From CAG-390 sp003523225 (GTDB taxonomy: Bacteria; Bacillota; Clostridia; Oscillospirales; CAG-272): DNA of 64,000 nucleotides. A program made the position numbers and the translations under genes. Below, piece by piece: positions 1-8,575 of the stretch (position 1 is the stretch's first letter; each line of letters begins with the position of its first letter). The stretch is taken from NCBI GenBank assembly GCA_902461815.1, contig CABPZE010000006.1, positions 1 to 64,000 of the forward strand, in the 5' to 3' direction. The notes beneath the pieces are model-generated. The model saw only the letters and a program-made list of their open reading frames with translations, was not told the DNA's origin and did no database searches.

Positions 1-15
1 AGACCAATGTCGTTT

Positions 16-54
16 GGGGTGTTAAAAAATTCAGAAGGAATTTTTTAACACCCC
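16..54. terminator. Perfect 16-bp hairpin, probable terminator
   Basis: Arms at 16-31 and 39-54 are perfectly complementary (GGGGTGTTAAAAAATT and its complement) around a 7-nt loop. The A/T run lies within the stem, so it could end transcription in either direction. It sits just past the stop of the minus-strand membrane protein gene. Confidence 0.7.
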
Positions 55-92
55 TATCAGTCTTTTATATTGAATGTATATTAACGAACAGC

Positions 93-707
93 TCAGACCC
101 CGGTGTAGCTGTACGGGGATGGTGCGGGTGTGCTTTTGCTCAGCACAAGCATCAGTATCGGCTGGGCGGGCTGAACAAAGATCGAAAGCAGCAGCCAGAC
201 CACGGCAAGATCGGGCGAGAAGCATTTGTATATCTGATAAAGCGCCATGTAAAAGTATACGCAGTAAATGATAGCCATCGCCATGATTCCGATATAAAAC
301 AGAACCGAAAACCCCAGCATGCTTATCGGACCTATGGTAGATATTTCGACAGAACTGTTTCCGGTGCTACCCTCTGCAATGCTCAAAATAACGCCTGCTA
401 CGCCGAACAGTATGACAAAAAGCACGATTGCGGCGGTAAAACCGATATAAAGCCACATAAGAATATTCCCGTAACTGCGGCGTTTTCCGTTATTGCGGAC
501 CGCCGATTCCTCGGCAACGTCTCCGAGTATCTTCATGCGGTAGAATGGGACGAAAGCGCCGTTAGGGTTTGATACCCCAAGCGATTTTGCCATGCGGCTG
601 ACTCCCATACCGTTCAGTACGTACATCAGTATGGAATATGCAAGGGAAATAAGAACCGCCAGCAACATAAAAATCATGTACGGTATAATCCAGAAGAAGT
701 TTAACAT
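93..707 (-). CDS. Multi-pass membrane protein of unknown function
   Basis: A 204-residue protein I cannot assign to a named family. Four hydrophobic segments are visible, at about residues 5-31, 80-108, 126-155 and 167-188. The loop between the first two is basic and polar and contains an NGAFVPFYRMK stretch. The C-terminal tail is Pro/Ser-rich. The start is placed at the ATG at 707 because GGAAAGGAG lies just upstream; a longer reading from 752 has no comparable ribosome site. It appears monocistronic, with a good promoter at 854-882 and a strong hairpin after the stop. Function unknown. Confidence 0.75.
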   Translation of the reverse strand: MLNFFWIIPYMIFMLLAVLISLAYSILMYVLNGMGVSRMAKSLGVSNPNGAFVPFYRMKILGDVAEESAVRNNGKRRSYGNILMWLYIGFTAAIVLFVILFGVAGVILSIAEGSTGNSSVEISTIGPISMLGFSVLFYIGIMAMAIIYCVYFYMALYQIYKCFSPDLAVVWLLLSIFVQPAQPILMLVLSKSTPAPSPYSYTGV

Positions 708-853
708 TTTTTCTCCTTTCCGCATTTTCACTTCGTGATCGTGTAAAAGCATAGATGCGGTTTTGTTTTATAGATTAGAGGAATGACGCGCGGCGCTCGA
801 TCCCAAGCGGCGTGATGGATCTGCCGTGTGCCCTCATTACTTTGTACAGTATA

Positions 854-882
854 ATTATATACTATGCAATGAGTTAAGTCAA
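854..882 (-). promoter_or_regulatory. Sigma-A promoter for the 93-707 gene
   Basis: On the minus strand, TTGACT (877-882) is followed after 17 nt by TATAAT (854-859), about 150 nt upstream of the start codon. The long leader between shows no structure I recognise. Confidence 0.7.
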
Positions 883-922
883 GCAAAAGAAAAACAAAGA
901 CAAATAATTAACAATTCAACGT

Positions 923-960
923 AAACCCGTGCTGTCGAGCCAAAACGACAGCACGGGTTT
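923..960 (-). terminator. Hairpin terminator after glnN
   Basis: A perfect 15-bp stem (923-937 with 946-960) closes an 8-nt loop, 27 nt past the glnN stop. The only U-run is TTT inside the 3' arm, so termination efficiency is uncertain. Confidence 0.65.
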
Positions 961-986
961 ATTATGTTCAATATTTCAATATTGTC

Positions 987-3080
987 TTATCTTACGCCGA
1001 AAAGCAGATCAGCGTAGGTCGGATACGGCCAGTATTTTGCGGCGGTCATGTTTTCCGCTTCGTCAACTGCGGCGCGCAGCTCCTGCATGGCGATGAAAAT
1101 GCGGTCGCGGTATCCGCAGGCGAGAGTGTGTACGTCCTCTGCTTTTCTGACCTCGCAAATCGCATTCTCAAGAGCGTCGCACCGTGTGTCAATTGTGTCA
1201 GCAAGCGAGGAGAGCTTTGCAACCAGCTTTTCCTCGTAAGAGGTTGCCGATTTTGTGCTGAGCGATTTCTTTTTCAGTGCGCTGTCTGCTGCCGCGGCGG
1301 AATATTCGCATACTGCCGGAAGGATCTCACGTCTTACCATGTCGATCATTGTCATGGATTCAATATTCATGACCTTGCAGTAGTTGTCCATCAGGATCTC
1401 ATATCTGGAACGCGCTTCCTCTGCGGTATATATCCTGTGCCGTGCGAACAGCTCAAGGTTTTTCGGTGCAATGAGATAGGGCAGACAGTCTGGTGTGGTG
1501 CGCAGATTGAGCAGACCGCGGCGCTCCGCCTCTTTTATCCATGAGTCGTCATATCCGTTGCCGTTGAAGATTATGCGCTTGTGTTCGCGTATGACGCGGC
1601 GGATAAGACTGTGCAGCGCGGCGGAAAAGTCCGCGGCTCCCTCAAGCTCGTCGGCGTACAGGCGCAGAGATTCAGCCACCGCGGTGTTGAGCATGATATT
1701 TGTGCAGGCTATCGAAGAGGAGGAGCCGAGCATACGGAATTCAAATTTGTTTCCGGTAAAGGCAAAGGGGGAGGTGCGGTTGCGGTCGGTGGTGTCCCGC
1801 GGCAGCTTGGGAAGGACGTGAACGCCCAGCTTCAGCGGTACACGTTCGGCGGAGCTGTAGCAGGTATCGTTTTCAATAGAGTCAAGCACCGCGCTCAGCT
1901 CGTCGCCGAGAAATACCGATACAATGGCGGGCGGCGCTTCGTTTGCGCCGAGTCGGTGGTCGTTTCCGGCGGAGGCGACCGAGAGCCTCAGAAGATCCTG
2001 ATAATCGTCGACAGCCTGAATAACGGCACAAAGGAAAAGCAGGAACTGCGCATTCTCGTGAGGAGTTTCGCCGGGAGCAAGCAGGTTGGCACCGGTGTTG
2101 GTCTGCATTGACCAGTTGTTGTGCTTGCCCGAGCCGTTTACTCCCGCAAACGGCTTTTCGTGCAAAAGACATACAAGACCGTGCTTTTTGGCGATGCTCT
2201 GCATCAGCTCCATTGTGAGCTGATTGTGGTCGGTGGCGATATTTGTTGTGGTAAATATAGGTGCAAGCTCGTGCTGGGCAGGAGCAACCTCGTTGTGTTC
2301 TGTTTTTGCCAGCACGCCCAGATGCCAAAGCTCCTCGTCAAGCTCCTCCATAAAAGCTCTTACGCGCGGCTTTATCGCGCCAAAATAGTGATCGTCCAGC
2401 TCCTGGCCCTTGGGAGGCTTGGCTCCGAACAGGGTGCGTCCGGTGAAAATGAGGTCACGCCGGCGGTCGAACATTTCCTTGTCGATCAGGAAATATTCCT
2501 GCTCGGGACCGACAGTGGTCTTGACCGACGTCACATCGGCGTTCCCGAAAAGCCGCAGCACCCGCATAGCCTGACGGTTCAGGGCTTCCATTGAGCGCAG
2601 AAGCGGGGTCTTTTTGTCCAGCGCCTCGCCGCCGTAAGAGCAGAACGCAGTGGGAATACACAGGGTCTTACCCTTGATAAAAGCGTATGAGGTGGGGTCC
2701 CACGCAGTATATCCGCGTGCCTCAAATGTGGCGCGAAGCCCGCCGGAGGGGAAGGAGGAGGCGTCGGGTTCGCCCTTTATCAGCTCTTTGCCTGAGAATT
2801 CCATTATCACCTTGCCGTTTGCGGTGGGGGAGATAAAGGAGTCGTGCTTTTCGGCGGTTATCCCCGTCATCGGCTGAAACCAGTGGGTGTAATGCGTCGC
2901 GCCTTTGGAAACTGCCCAGTCCTTCATTGCCGATGCAACTGCGTTTGCAACGCTGAGGTTCAGGGAACGTCCGTCCTCAATGGTGCGCTTCATTGCTTCG
3001 TAGGCTTCCTTGGGCAGCCTGGTCTTCATTGCGGCGTCATCAAATACCATGTCGCCGAAATACTCGGGTATAGTTGTCAT
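987..3080 (-). CDS. glnN: Type III glutamine synthetase
   Basis: ATP-dependent ligation of ammonia to glutamate, the main ammonia-assimilation step. The 697-residue length fits the large GSIII class (about 700 residues) rather than GSI/GSII (about 350-470). GSIII-type motifs are visible: a conserved Glu/His stretch (EHNEVAPAQHELAPIF), the Asn-rich NGSGKHNNWSMQTNTG, and RLGANEAPPAIVSVFLG. The ATG at 3080 is chosen because GCAGGAGGC lies upstream and because the longer reading to 3188 would run into the promoter. It is divergent from guaA, a glutamine-consuming enzyme. No riboswitch or nitrogen-control site was recognised. Confidence 0.95.
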   Translation of the reverse strand: MTTIPEYFGDMVFDDAAMKTRLPKEAYEAMKRTIEDGRSLNLSVANAVASAMKDWAVSKGATHYTHWFQPMTGITAEKHDSFISPTANGKVIMEFSGKELIKGEPDASSFPSGGLRATFEARGYTAWDPTSYAFIKGKTLCIPTAFCSYGGEALDKKTPLLRSMEALNRQAMRVLRLFGNADVTSVKTTVGPEQEYFLIDKEMFDRRRDLIFTGRTLFGAKPPKGQELDDHYFGAIKPRVRAFMEELDEELWHLGVLAKTEHNEVAPAQHELAPIFTTTNIATDHNQLTMELMQSIAKKHGLVCLLHEKPFAGVNGSGKHNNWSMQTNTGANLLAPGETPHENAQFLLFLCAVIQAVDDYQDLLRLSVASAGNDHRLGANEAPPAIVSVFLGDELSAVLDSIENDTCYSSAERVPLKLGVHVLPKLPRDTTDRNRTSPFAFTGNKFEFRMLGSSSSIACTNIMLNTAVAESLRLYADELEGAADFSAALHSLIRRVIREHKRIIFNGNGYDDSWIKEAERRGLLNLRTTPDCLPYLIAPKNLELFARHRIYTAEEARSRYEILMDNYCKVMNIESMTMIDMVRREILPAVCEYSAAAADSALKKKSLSTKSATSYEEKLVAKLSSLADTIDTRCDALENAICEVRKAEDVHTLACGYRDRIFIAMQELRAAVDEAENMTAAKYWPYPTYADLLFGVR

Positions 3081-3159
3081 AACGATATTGTGCCTCCTGC
3101 GGAATTGAATAAAAGAATAGGGGAGCGGATGGGGCATCCAGTTTGCCAATATGGGTCTC

Positions 3160-3188
3160 AGTATAACATACAGGTGGGGATTTGTCAA
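3160..3188 (-). promoter_or_regulatory. Sigma-A promoter for glnN
   Basis: On the minus strand, TTGACA (3183-3188), a 17-nt spacer, then TATACT (3160-3165), about 80 nt upstream of the chosen start. The remainder of the 3081-3498 intergenic stretch holds this promoter, the guaA promoter and their leaders. Confidence 0.85.
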
Positions 3189-3355
3189 GTCTTCGGGGCA
3201 TTTTTAAGCCGCATTTTGAACGTATATGGCGATTTACGGTTTTGATCTTCCAAGGCTTTGCGCGAGGCAGTCTCCGCTTCCCGGACGTGAAAAAACATTT
3301 TTTTATTGCAGTTTCATTCTTCACGGTTTATTAATTTATCCGATATTTTTTCCGG

Positions 3356-3384
3356 TTGACAGTGTGCAATTATTGAGGTATAAT
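3356..3384 (+). promoter_or_regulatory. Consensus sigma-A promoter for guaA
   Basis: TTGACA (3356-3361), a 17-nt spacer and TATAAT (3379-3384): an exact consensus match. The leader of about 105 nt contains a small CCCCGG/CCGGG hairpin near 3465-3482 just before the GAAAGG ribosome site. I do not recognise a purine or guanine riboswitch fold. Confidence 0.9.
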
Positions 3385-3498
3385 TAAATTAAAATAGTCA
3401 TACAAGGCGGCAGGAAAATGCTGTTCCCGACCGTGCTTGATGCGGCAGGAAGATTCAAAATCAAACCCCGGCTGACACCGGGACGAAAGGATTGCCAT

Positions 3499-5028
3499 AT
3501 GAACAATCAAACAATTGTAATTCTTGACTTCGGAGGGCAATATAAGGAGCTTATAGCCCGGCGCGTGCGCGAATGCGGCGTGTATTCGGTAATTCTTCCT
3601 TATGATACCGATGTCGCCGAGATCAGCAAAATGAAGCCTATCGGTATCATATTTACCGGCGGACCTAACAGCGTTTACGCGGAGGACGCCCCTAAATGCA
3701 GTACGGACATCTTCAAGCTGGGCGTTCCCGTGCTCGGCATCTGCTACGGAATGCAGCTTATCTGCCACCTGTTCGGCGGAACAGTGGGAAGCTGCCATGC
3801 CAGCGAGTACGGCACGCTTGACGCAAAGGTTGATACCACATCCGAGCTTTATTATAAGCTTGCCGCAGATCAGCCCGTGCTTATGAGCCATACCGATATG
3901 GTTACAAAGCTGCCCGACGGCTTCCGTGCCATCGGCTCGACGGCGCTTTGCCCTGTTGCGGCGTTTGAAAACTGCGCGGATAAGATCTACGGTGTGCAGT
4001 TCCATCCCGAGGTGGAAAACACCAAAAACGGCAGCAAAATGATATATAACTTCCTTTACCGCATATGCGGAGCGGCGGGCGACTACTCGATGGAGGACTA
4101 TCTCGCCCGCAAGATAGAGGAGGTCAGGAAAACCGTCGGAAATAAACGCGTACTGCTCGGACTTTCCGGCGGAGTGGATTCCTCAGTCTGCGCGGCGCTG
4201 CTTTCACGCGCCATCCCCGGTCAGCTCGTCTGCATTTATGTGGACCACGGCTTTATGCGCAAGGGGGAGACCGACCAGATACGCGAGGTCTTTTCCGGAC
4301 GCGACCTTGACTTTGTCTATGTTGACGCAAAGCAAAGATTCCTTGAAAAGCTCAAGGGAGTCACAGACCCCGAGCAGAAGCGCAAGATCATCGGCGCTGA
4401 GTTTGCCAGAACCTTTGAGGATGAGGCAAAGAAGCAGGGAAATCCCGAATTCCTCGCACAGGGAACGATTTACCCCGACGTGGTCGAATCTGGCAGCAAG
4501 AACAAATCCGCAGTGATAAAGAGCCACCACAATGTCGGCGGACTTCCCAAGGATCTTGGCTTTGAGGGCGTGGTTGAGCCGCTGAATATGCTTTTCAAGG
4601 ACGAGGTCAGACGTCTCGGCGTGCTTCTGGGGCTGCCCAAAAAGCTTGTGTGGCGTCAGCCGTTCCCGGGACCCGGACTTGCAATACGCATCATAGGAGA
4701 GGTGACGGAGGAAAAGCTGAATATTCTGCGCGAAGCGGACGCGATCGTCCGTGAGGAGATCGGACGCTGCCGCGTCAGAGCGGATCAGTATTTTGCAGTC
4801 CTCACCGATACCCGCAGCGTCGGCGTCATGGGCGACTTCCGTACATATGAGAATCTTATCGCGATCCGCGCCGTCCGCACGGGGGATTTTATGACCTGCG
4901 AGTATGCAAGGCTGCCGTATCCGCTGCTTTCGAGAATGTCCTCAAGGATAACAAACGAGGTCCGCGGCGTAAATCGCGTCGTCTACGATATCACCGCTAA
5001 ACCCCCGGCAACAATTGAGTGGGAATAA
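3499..5028 (+). CDS. guaA: GMP synthase (glutamine-hydrolysing)
   Basis: Converts XMP to GMP using glutamine and ATP. The 509-residue protein has an N-terminal class I glutamine amidotransferase domain with nucleophile Cys82 in GICYGMQ and the His169/Glu171 pair in QFHPEVE. An ATP pyrophosphatase domain follows with its P-loop SGGVDSS at about 223-229, then the C-terminal dimerisation domain ending in TIEWE. The ATG at 3499 is supported by GAAAGG upstream and by the usual start of the amidotransferase domain. The last four codons are the core of the integration site used by the neighbouring element; the coding sequence is preserved. Confidence 0.97.
   Translation: MNNQTIVILDFGGQYKELIARRVRECGVYSVILPYDTDVAEISKMKPIGIIFTGGPNSVYAEDAPKCSTDIFKLGVPVLGICYGMQLICHLFGGTVGSCHASEYGTLDAKVDTTSELYYKLAADQPVLMSHTDMVTKLPDGFRAIGSTALCPVAAFENCADKIYGVQFHPEVENTKNGSKMIYNFLYRICGAAGDYSMEDYLARKIEEVRKTVGNKRVLLGLSGGVDSSVCAALLSRAIPGQLVCIYVDHGFMRKGETDQIREVFSGRDLDFVYVDAKQRFLEKLKGVTDPEQKRKIIGAEFARTFEDEAKKQGNPEFLAQGTIYPDVVESGSKNKSAVIKSHHNVGGLPKDLGFEGVVEPLNMLFKDEVRRLGVLLGLPKKLVWRQPFPGPGLAIRIIGEVTEEKLNILREADAIVREEIGRCRVRADQYFAVLTDTRSVGVMGDFRTYENLIAIRAVRTGDFMTCEYARLPYPLLSRMSSRITNEVRGVNRVVYDITAKPPATIEWE
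5017..5028. repeat. attL-like direct repeat in the guaA 3' end
   Basis: GAGTGGGAATAA, the last four codons of guaA (Glu-Trp-Glu-stop), recurs exactly at 10472-10483. The 3' end of guaA is a known integration site for genomic islands, and the direct repeat fits site-specific insertion there. Confidence 0.8.
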
Positions 5029-5044
5029 GGTCCACTTGTAAAGT

Positions 5045-5364
5045 GTTGCAAAACGGTTGCAAAGAATAATTTTGAAAAGTCTCAAAAAACGCCGAAAAAC
5101 CCCGTAAAACAAAGGTTTTTGGCATATTTGAGGCTGAGCAATAAGCCAGTGCACAAAAATTAGAATAAAAATTCCGTTTTTGTGCAACCAATTTGCAACC
5201 AGAGCCGCTCCGGCGGTTGCATATAGGCGATTTTGAATGGTGGACAGTGGCAAGCCATTTTTCGCCGAAAAAACAGAAAATATCAAACCATAAAGCCAGT
5301 TTATTTTTTCATGAATAAGCTGGCTTTTATTCATTTTGGTTGCACGTATGTATAGTACGTTGCA
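5045..5364. repeat. Left-end cluster of GGTTGCA repeats
   Basis: (G)GTTGCA or its complement TGCAACC occurs at 5045-5050, 5055-5062, 5183-5189, 5194-5200, 5215-5221, 5338-5344 and 5359-5364. Further copies lie near the right end. No gene is apparent in 5029-5468. Clustering at both termini fits recombinase arm-type or accessory binding sites, which is an inference. Confidence 0.5.
5293..5328 (+). terminator. Rho-independent terminator inside the left end
   Basis: A 13-bp stem with one G-T pair, built on AAGCCAG/CTGGCTT, closes an 8-nt loop and is followed by TTTT. After insertion of the element this is the first good terminator downstream of guaA. Confidence 0.7.
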
Positions 5365-5468
5365 GCCTTTTTTTATGCTTCAAAAAATTTTTTTCGGTTT
5401 TTTTCAAAAAACACCCCCACAAAAGGCACCCCTTTGTCCAAGTATAGTGAAGGGGCACTCCTCCCGAC

Positions 5469-5920
5469 AAGGAGTACCGCTTCGGCGCTCCTTGAAAATT
5501 GAATACACAGGTCATCAGGTACGTTAACCAGACTGATGAGCCGCACGGCATGTACGCCTTGACCTTTTTATAAAGGTAGCGAGAATCCAGTGCCGCAAAT
5601 ATCGGGTTGCTCCCGGTATGGCGATGACAGGTCTGGGGCCAATGATACTTCTCTACGGAGCTGGCGGAGAACCCGGCAGAGGTGAGATTCCTATGAGGCA
5701 GAAAGCAGACTGCCGCCTGACGACTTCCCTATAGATAAGTGTATATATTCCTTTATATTTATCGCCCGCAGGGGGCTGAGACAAATACTGCGGATACATC
5801 CGGGACTGCACTGTATTCAATTACAGTACCGCCGGGAAGCCCTCACGAGCTAATCGTGCCTATTTCCCCGACAGGAGCGAGATCCTGCCGGGATACATGC
5901 CGGAGGCCTGGACTCCGGCA
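5469..5920 (+). ncRNA. Long hairpin-rich noncoding leader of the Tad operon
   Basis: This stretch of about 450 nt has no convincing reading frame. It contains a series of complementary arms: 5469-5474 with 5488-5493, 5562-5567 with 5572-5577, 5599-5606 with 5612-5619 (8 bp), 5697-5701 with 5710-5714, 5766-5771 with 5788-5793, 5810-5815 with 5822-5827, 5844-5848 with 5854-5858, 5867-5876 with 5883-5892 (one mismatch), and 5898-5905 with 5913-5920 (8 bp, perfect). The last stem ends 8 nt before the GGAAGGAGG ribosome site. It does not match a riboswitch class I know. Either a structured regulatory RNA or an element processing region is possible. Confidence 0.4.
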
Positions 5921-5941
5921 CTATTTGAGGAAGGAGGACAA

Positions 5942-6253
5942 ATGGTTTATTACGCTTCCTGCGTGAACCAGTTTATCAGCATCGAGGACAGAAAGATCAA
6001 AGTCATGAACATCATGGACGCGGATCTTTATCTGCCCATTGACGAAACAAAGGAATTCTTCGGGGTAGCGGACTTTACCGTGCCCTATTCAAGACCGCTC
6101 AAGCAACAGACCATTACGGGAGAGCTCTCCGAAAAGCTGGACGACAGCGCTTACAGAAAGGTAATGAAGGATCTGGCGACGGCGGTCATGAACTTTGATA
6201 AGGCAGAGGTCAAGCCGCCGGAAATGGAGGTTACAAGTGTCGAAGGAAATTGA
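5942..6253 (+). CDS. Small protein heading the Tad-like operon
   Basis: A 103-residue soluble, acidic protein of unrecognised family, with no membrane segment or signal peptide. Notable stretches are NQFISIEDRKIKVMNIMDAD near the N-terminus and a charged helix-prone second half. The ATG at 5942 follows an excellent ribosome site (GGAAGGAGG), preferred over an upstream in-frame start that would lie in the leader hairpin. The reading frame overlaps the start of the CpaF-like gene by 17 nt, so the two are probably translationally coupled. It may be an accessory factor of the ATPase; nothing in the sequence proves that. Confidence 0.7.
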   Translation: MVYYASCVNQFISIEDRKIKVMNIMDADLYLPIDETKEFFGVADFTVPYSRPLKQQTITGELSEKLDDSAYRKVMKDLATAVMNFDKAEVKPPEMEVTSVEGN

Positions 6254-7643
6254 GTTTACCGTGCTGCTTCACATGGTTCAGGAGTATATTTCCCAGAATT
6301 ACGCGGCAGCACTCAGCGACAAGAATAAGGTCGGACAGCTCCGTACCTATATCGACAAGTACCTCCGTGACTCCGGCTATACGGTGGAAGACCACTCCTT
6401 TGAAGCCCTTTCCCGGAAGCTTTATTCGGAAATGGCGGAGTATTCGATCCTTACCCAGTATCTCGGCAGAGAGGATATCGAGGAGATCAACATCAACGGC
6501 TGGGATGACCTGGCCATCACCTATACCGACGGCCATATCGAAAAGGCGGAGGAACACTTTTATTCACCGCAGCATGCCGTGGATATCGTCAAGAGGCTCC
6601 TGCATCATTCCGGCATGATCATCGACAATGCAACGCCTATGAGTCAGGGACATCTTCCCGGAAACACCCGTATCACGGCGCTGAAGAATCCTCTGGTAGA
6701 CGATGACAGGGGTATTTCCGTGTCTATCCGTCTCCTTCATCCCTCCAGAGTCGATTTGGACGCGATTGTTGAGGGCGGCAATGCCACACGGAAGATGGTG
6801 GACTTTCTCTGTATGTGTCTGCGATACGGCGTATCCTTCGTCGTCGCAGGAGCCACCTCTTCGGGCAAAACCACGCTCTTAAACGCACTGCTTACGACCA
6901 TTCCGGACAACAAACGCATATTTACGATTGAGTCCGGTTCCCGTGAATTAAGCCTTGTGCGATCCGCAAAAAACGGTGAAATCGCAAATAACGTCGTCCA
7001 CACACTGTCAAGACCTTCAGACAATCCCGCCTATGACATTACCCAGGAGGATCTGGTTGTTGCGTCCCTTCGTTTCAACCCGGACATCGTGGTCGTAGGA
7101 GAAATGCGTGATGTGGAGGCCTATTCCGCCGTAGAAGCATCGCTGACTGGTCATACCGTCGTATCGACCATCCATGCTTCTGCTGCCGATGCCGCTCATA
7201 TGCGTCTTGCATTGCTCTGTCAGAAGCGTTTCCCGATCCAGTTCCAGACCTCGCTCATGCAGGCCGGACAGGCATTTCCGCTTGTGGTCTATGCCCATAA
7301 GCTGGAGGACAATTCCCGAAAGATCATGGACATCTCCGAATGCACCATCGACTCTTACGGGGAACGTCATTACCGCACACTGTTTCGGTACAACATCACG
7401 AAAAACGAGCTGGTCAACGGCAAATTCGTCATCGAAGGACACTTTGAGCAGCCGGATATCATGTCCGATCACCTCAAGGAGAAGCTGATGCAGTTCGGCG
7501 TTCCGCAGGACCTTCTCAAGCGTTTCTTGACTATCGAGAAGCCTGCACCGAAGAAATACAAAGGGCAGCCTGAGAAGAAAAACGACGGAAGCTCCGCCGA
7601 ACCTTCTTCCGCGCCTCAGCCGGAAGGAGGTAATTCAAATTGA
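6237..7643 (+). CDS. CpaF/TadA/VirB11-like secretion ATPase
   Basis: A hexameric motor ATPase of the type II/IV secretion superfamily, which powers assembly of Tad/Flp-type pili or related conjugation-associated export at the inner face of the membrane. The 468-residue protein has an N-terminal domain, then Walker A GATSSGKTT at about residues 205-213 and Walker B-like IVVVGEMRD at about 284-292, followed by the His-box region SLTGHTVVSTIHA. The GTG start at 6237 is chosen because GGAGG lies 6 nt upstream. The stop overlaps the TTG start of the next gene (TTGA). The C-terminal 40 residues are Pro/Lys/Ser-rich and probably disordered. Confidence 0.88.
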   Translation: MSKEIEFTVLLHMVQEYISQNYAAALSDKNKVGQLRTYIDKYLRDSGYTVEDHSFEALSRKLYSEMAEYSILTQYLGREDIEEININGWDDLAITYTDGHIEKAEEHFYSPQHAVDIVKRLLHHSGMIIDNATPMSQGHLPGNTRITALKNPLVDDDRGISVSIRLLHPSRVDLDAIVEGGNATRKMVDFLCMCLRYGVSFVVAGATSSGKTTLLNALLTTIPDNKRIFTIESGSRELSLVRSAKNGEIANNVVHTLSRPSDNPAYDITQEDLVVASLRFNPDIVVVGEMRDVEAYSAVEASLTGHTVVSTIHASAADAAHMRLALLCQKRFPIQFQTSLMQAGQAFPLVVYAHKLEDNSRKIMDISECTIDSYGERHYRTLFRYNITKNELVNGKFVIEGHFEQPDIMSDHLKEKLMQFGVPQDLLKRFLTIEKPAPKKYKGQPEKKNDGSSAEPSSAPQPEGGNSN

Positions 7644-8563
7644 TCTTTTCTGTTCTCAGTATAGCCCTTTATATCATTTCCATTGTTCTTCTCTTGGATT
7701 TGAATGCTGACAGAGTGACAACGGACCTGATGAACCTCATCACTCCGAACGACACACTGGCGGATAAAGCAAAGAACCTTCGTGAAGGCAAGAAGAAGCA
7801 CGGGCTTTACAGAAAGCTCCTGAACATGAAAAACGCTCTGACCGTCACCGGAAAGAGCAAGCAGTTCACGGTGGTCTGCTGTGTATCCCTGCTCCTGTTT
7901 GCGGGCGGCATCATCCTGAGCCTGCTCCTGAACAACGTATTTCTGATGCCTGTTCTCAGTGTAGCCCTTGCGCTGGTCCCGTTCTTCTACACCTCCAGCA
8001 CCTTGAGCTATTACGAAAAGCACACGAAGGAAGAGCTTGAAACCACGCTTTCCATTGTCACCACATCCTATGTCCGGAATGACGATATTGTTTCCGCCGT
8101 CCGCGAGAATCTGAAGTATATCAAGCCGCCGCTCCGCAAGGTGTTCATGGCGTTTGAAGGTGAAGCAACGGCGATTTCCAGCAACGTGAAGCACGCTCTT
8201 TACAGTCTCCGGGACAAGGTCGATGATGAAATCTTCCGCGAGTGGTGCGACGCGCTGATCCAGTGCCAGGACGACAGAACGCTCAAGGATACGCTGCTTC
8301 CCATCGTCGGAAAGCTCACCGATGTCCGTATCGTCAACAGCGAGCTGAAAACGCTGCTTACGGCGGCCAGAAACGAGTACTGGACGATGGTCGCCCTGGT
8401 CATCGGCAACGTACCGCTTCTGTATCTCCTGAACAAGGAATGGTTCCATTCACTCCTGTACACGACGGCGGGCAAGGCGACTTGCGGTGTCTGCGGGTTG
8501 GTCATTCTCATCACGGCACTGTTCATGATGAAATTCACAAAGCCCATCGAATACAAAAGATAA
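7640..8563 (+). CDS. TadB-like membrane protein (type II secretion F family)
   Basis: This 307-residue inner-membrane protein is predicted to be the first platform partner of the adjacent ATPase. A hydrophobic N-terminus is followed by a central membrane pair around residues 72-115, a charged cytoplasmic helical domain (about 115-245) and two C-terminal hydrophobic segments (about 250-300). This is the usual TadB/GspF-like layout. It starts with TTG, overlapping the previous stop, behind GGAAGGAGG. Family assignment rests on layout and gene order more than on a clear motif. Confidence 0.7.
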   Translation: MIFSVLSIALYIISIVLLLDLNADRVTTDLMNLITPNDTLADKAKNLREGKKKHGLYRKLLNMKNALTVTGKSKQFTVVCCVSLLLFAGGIILSLLLNNVFLMPVLSVALALVPFFYTSSTLSYYEKHTKEELETTLSIVTTSYVRNDDIVSAVRENLKYIKPPLRKVFMAFEGEATAISSNVKHALYSLRDKVDDEIFREWCDALIQCQDDRTLKDTLLPIVGKLTDVRIVNSELKTLLTAARNEYWTMVALVIGNVPLLYLLNKEWFHSLLYTTAGKATCGVCGLVILITALFMMKFTKPIEYKR

Positions 8564-8575
8564 GGAGGTCTTCAA

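Noticed and set aside
1128..3245. Several plus-strand open frames opposite glnN
   Set aside because: They are shadows of the glnN reading frame; their translations show no family motif.
3385..3498. Purine or guanine riboswitch before guaA
   Set aside because: No conserved three-way junction could be recognised; only a small hairpin is present.
5045..5364. GGTTGCA repeats as a CRISPR array
   Set aside because: Repeats are 6-8 bp, irregularly spaced and in both orientations, with no cas genes.
5771..5782. TPP-riboswitch-like GGGGGCTGAGA in the Tad leader
   Set aside because: Only this fragment matches; the second conserved half of the thiamine element is absent.
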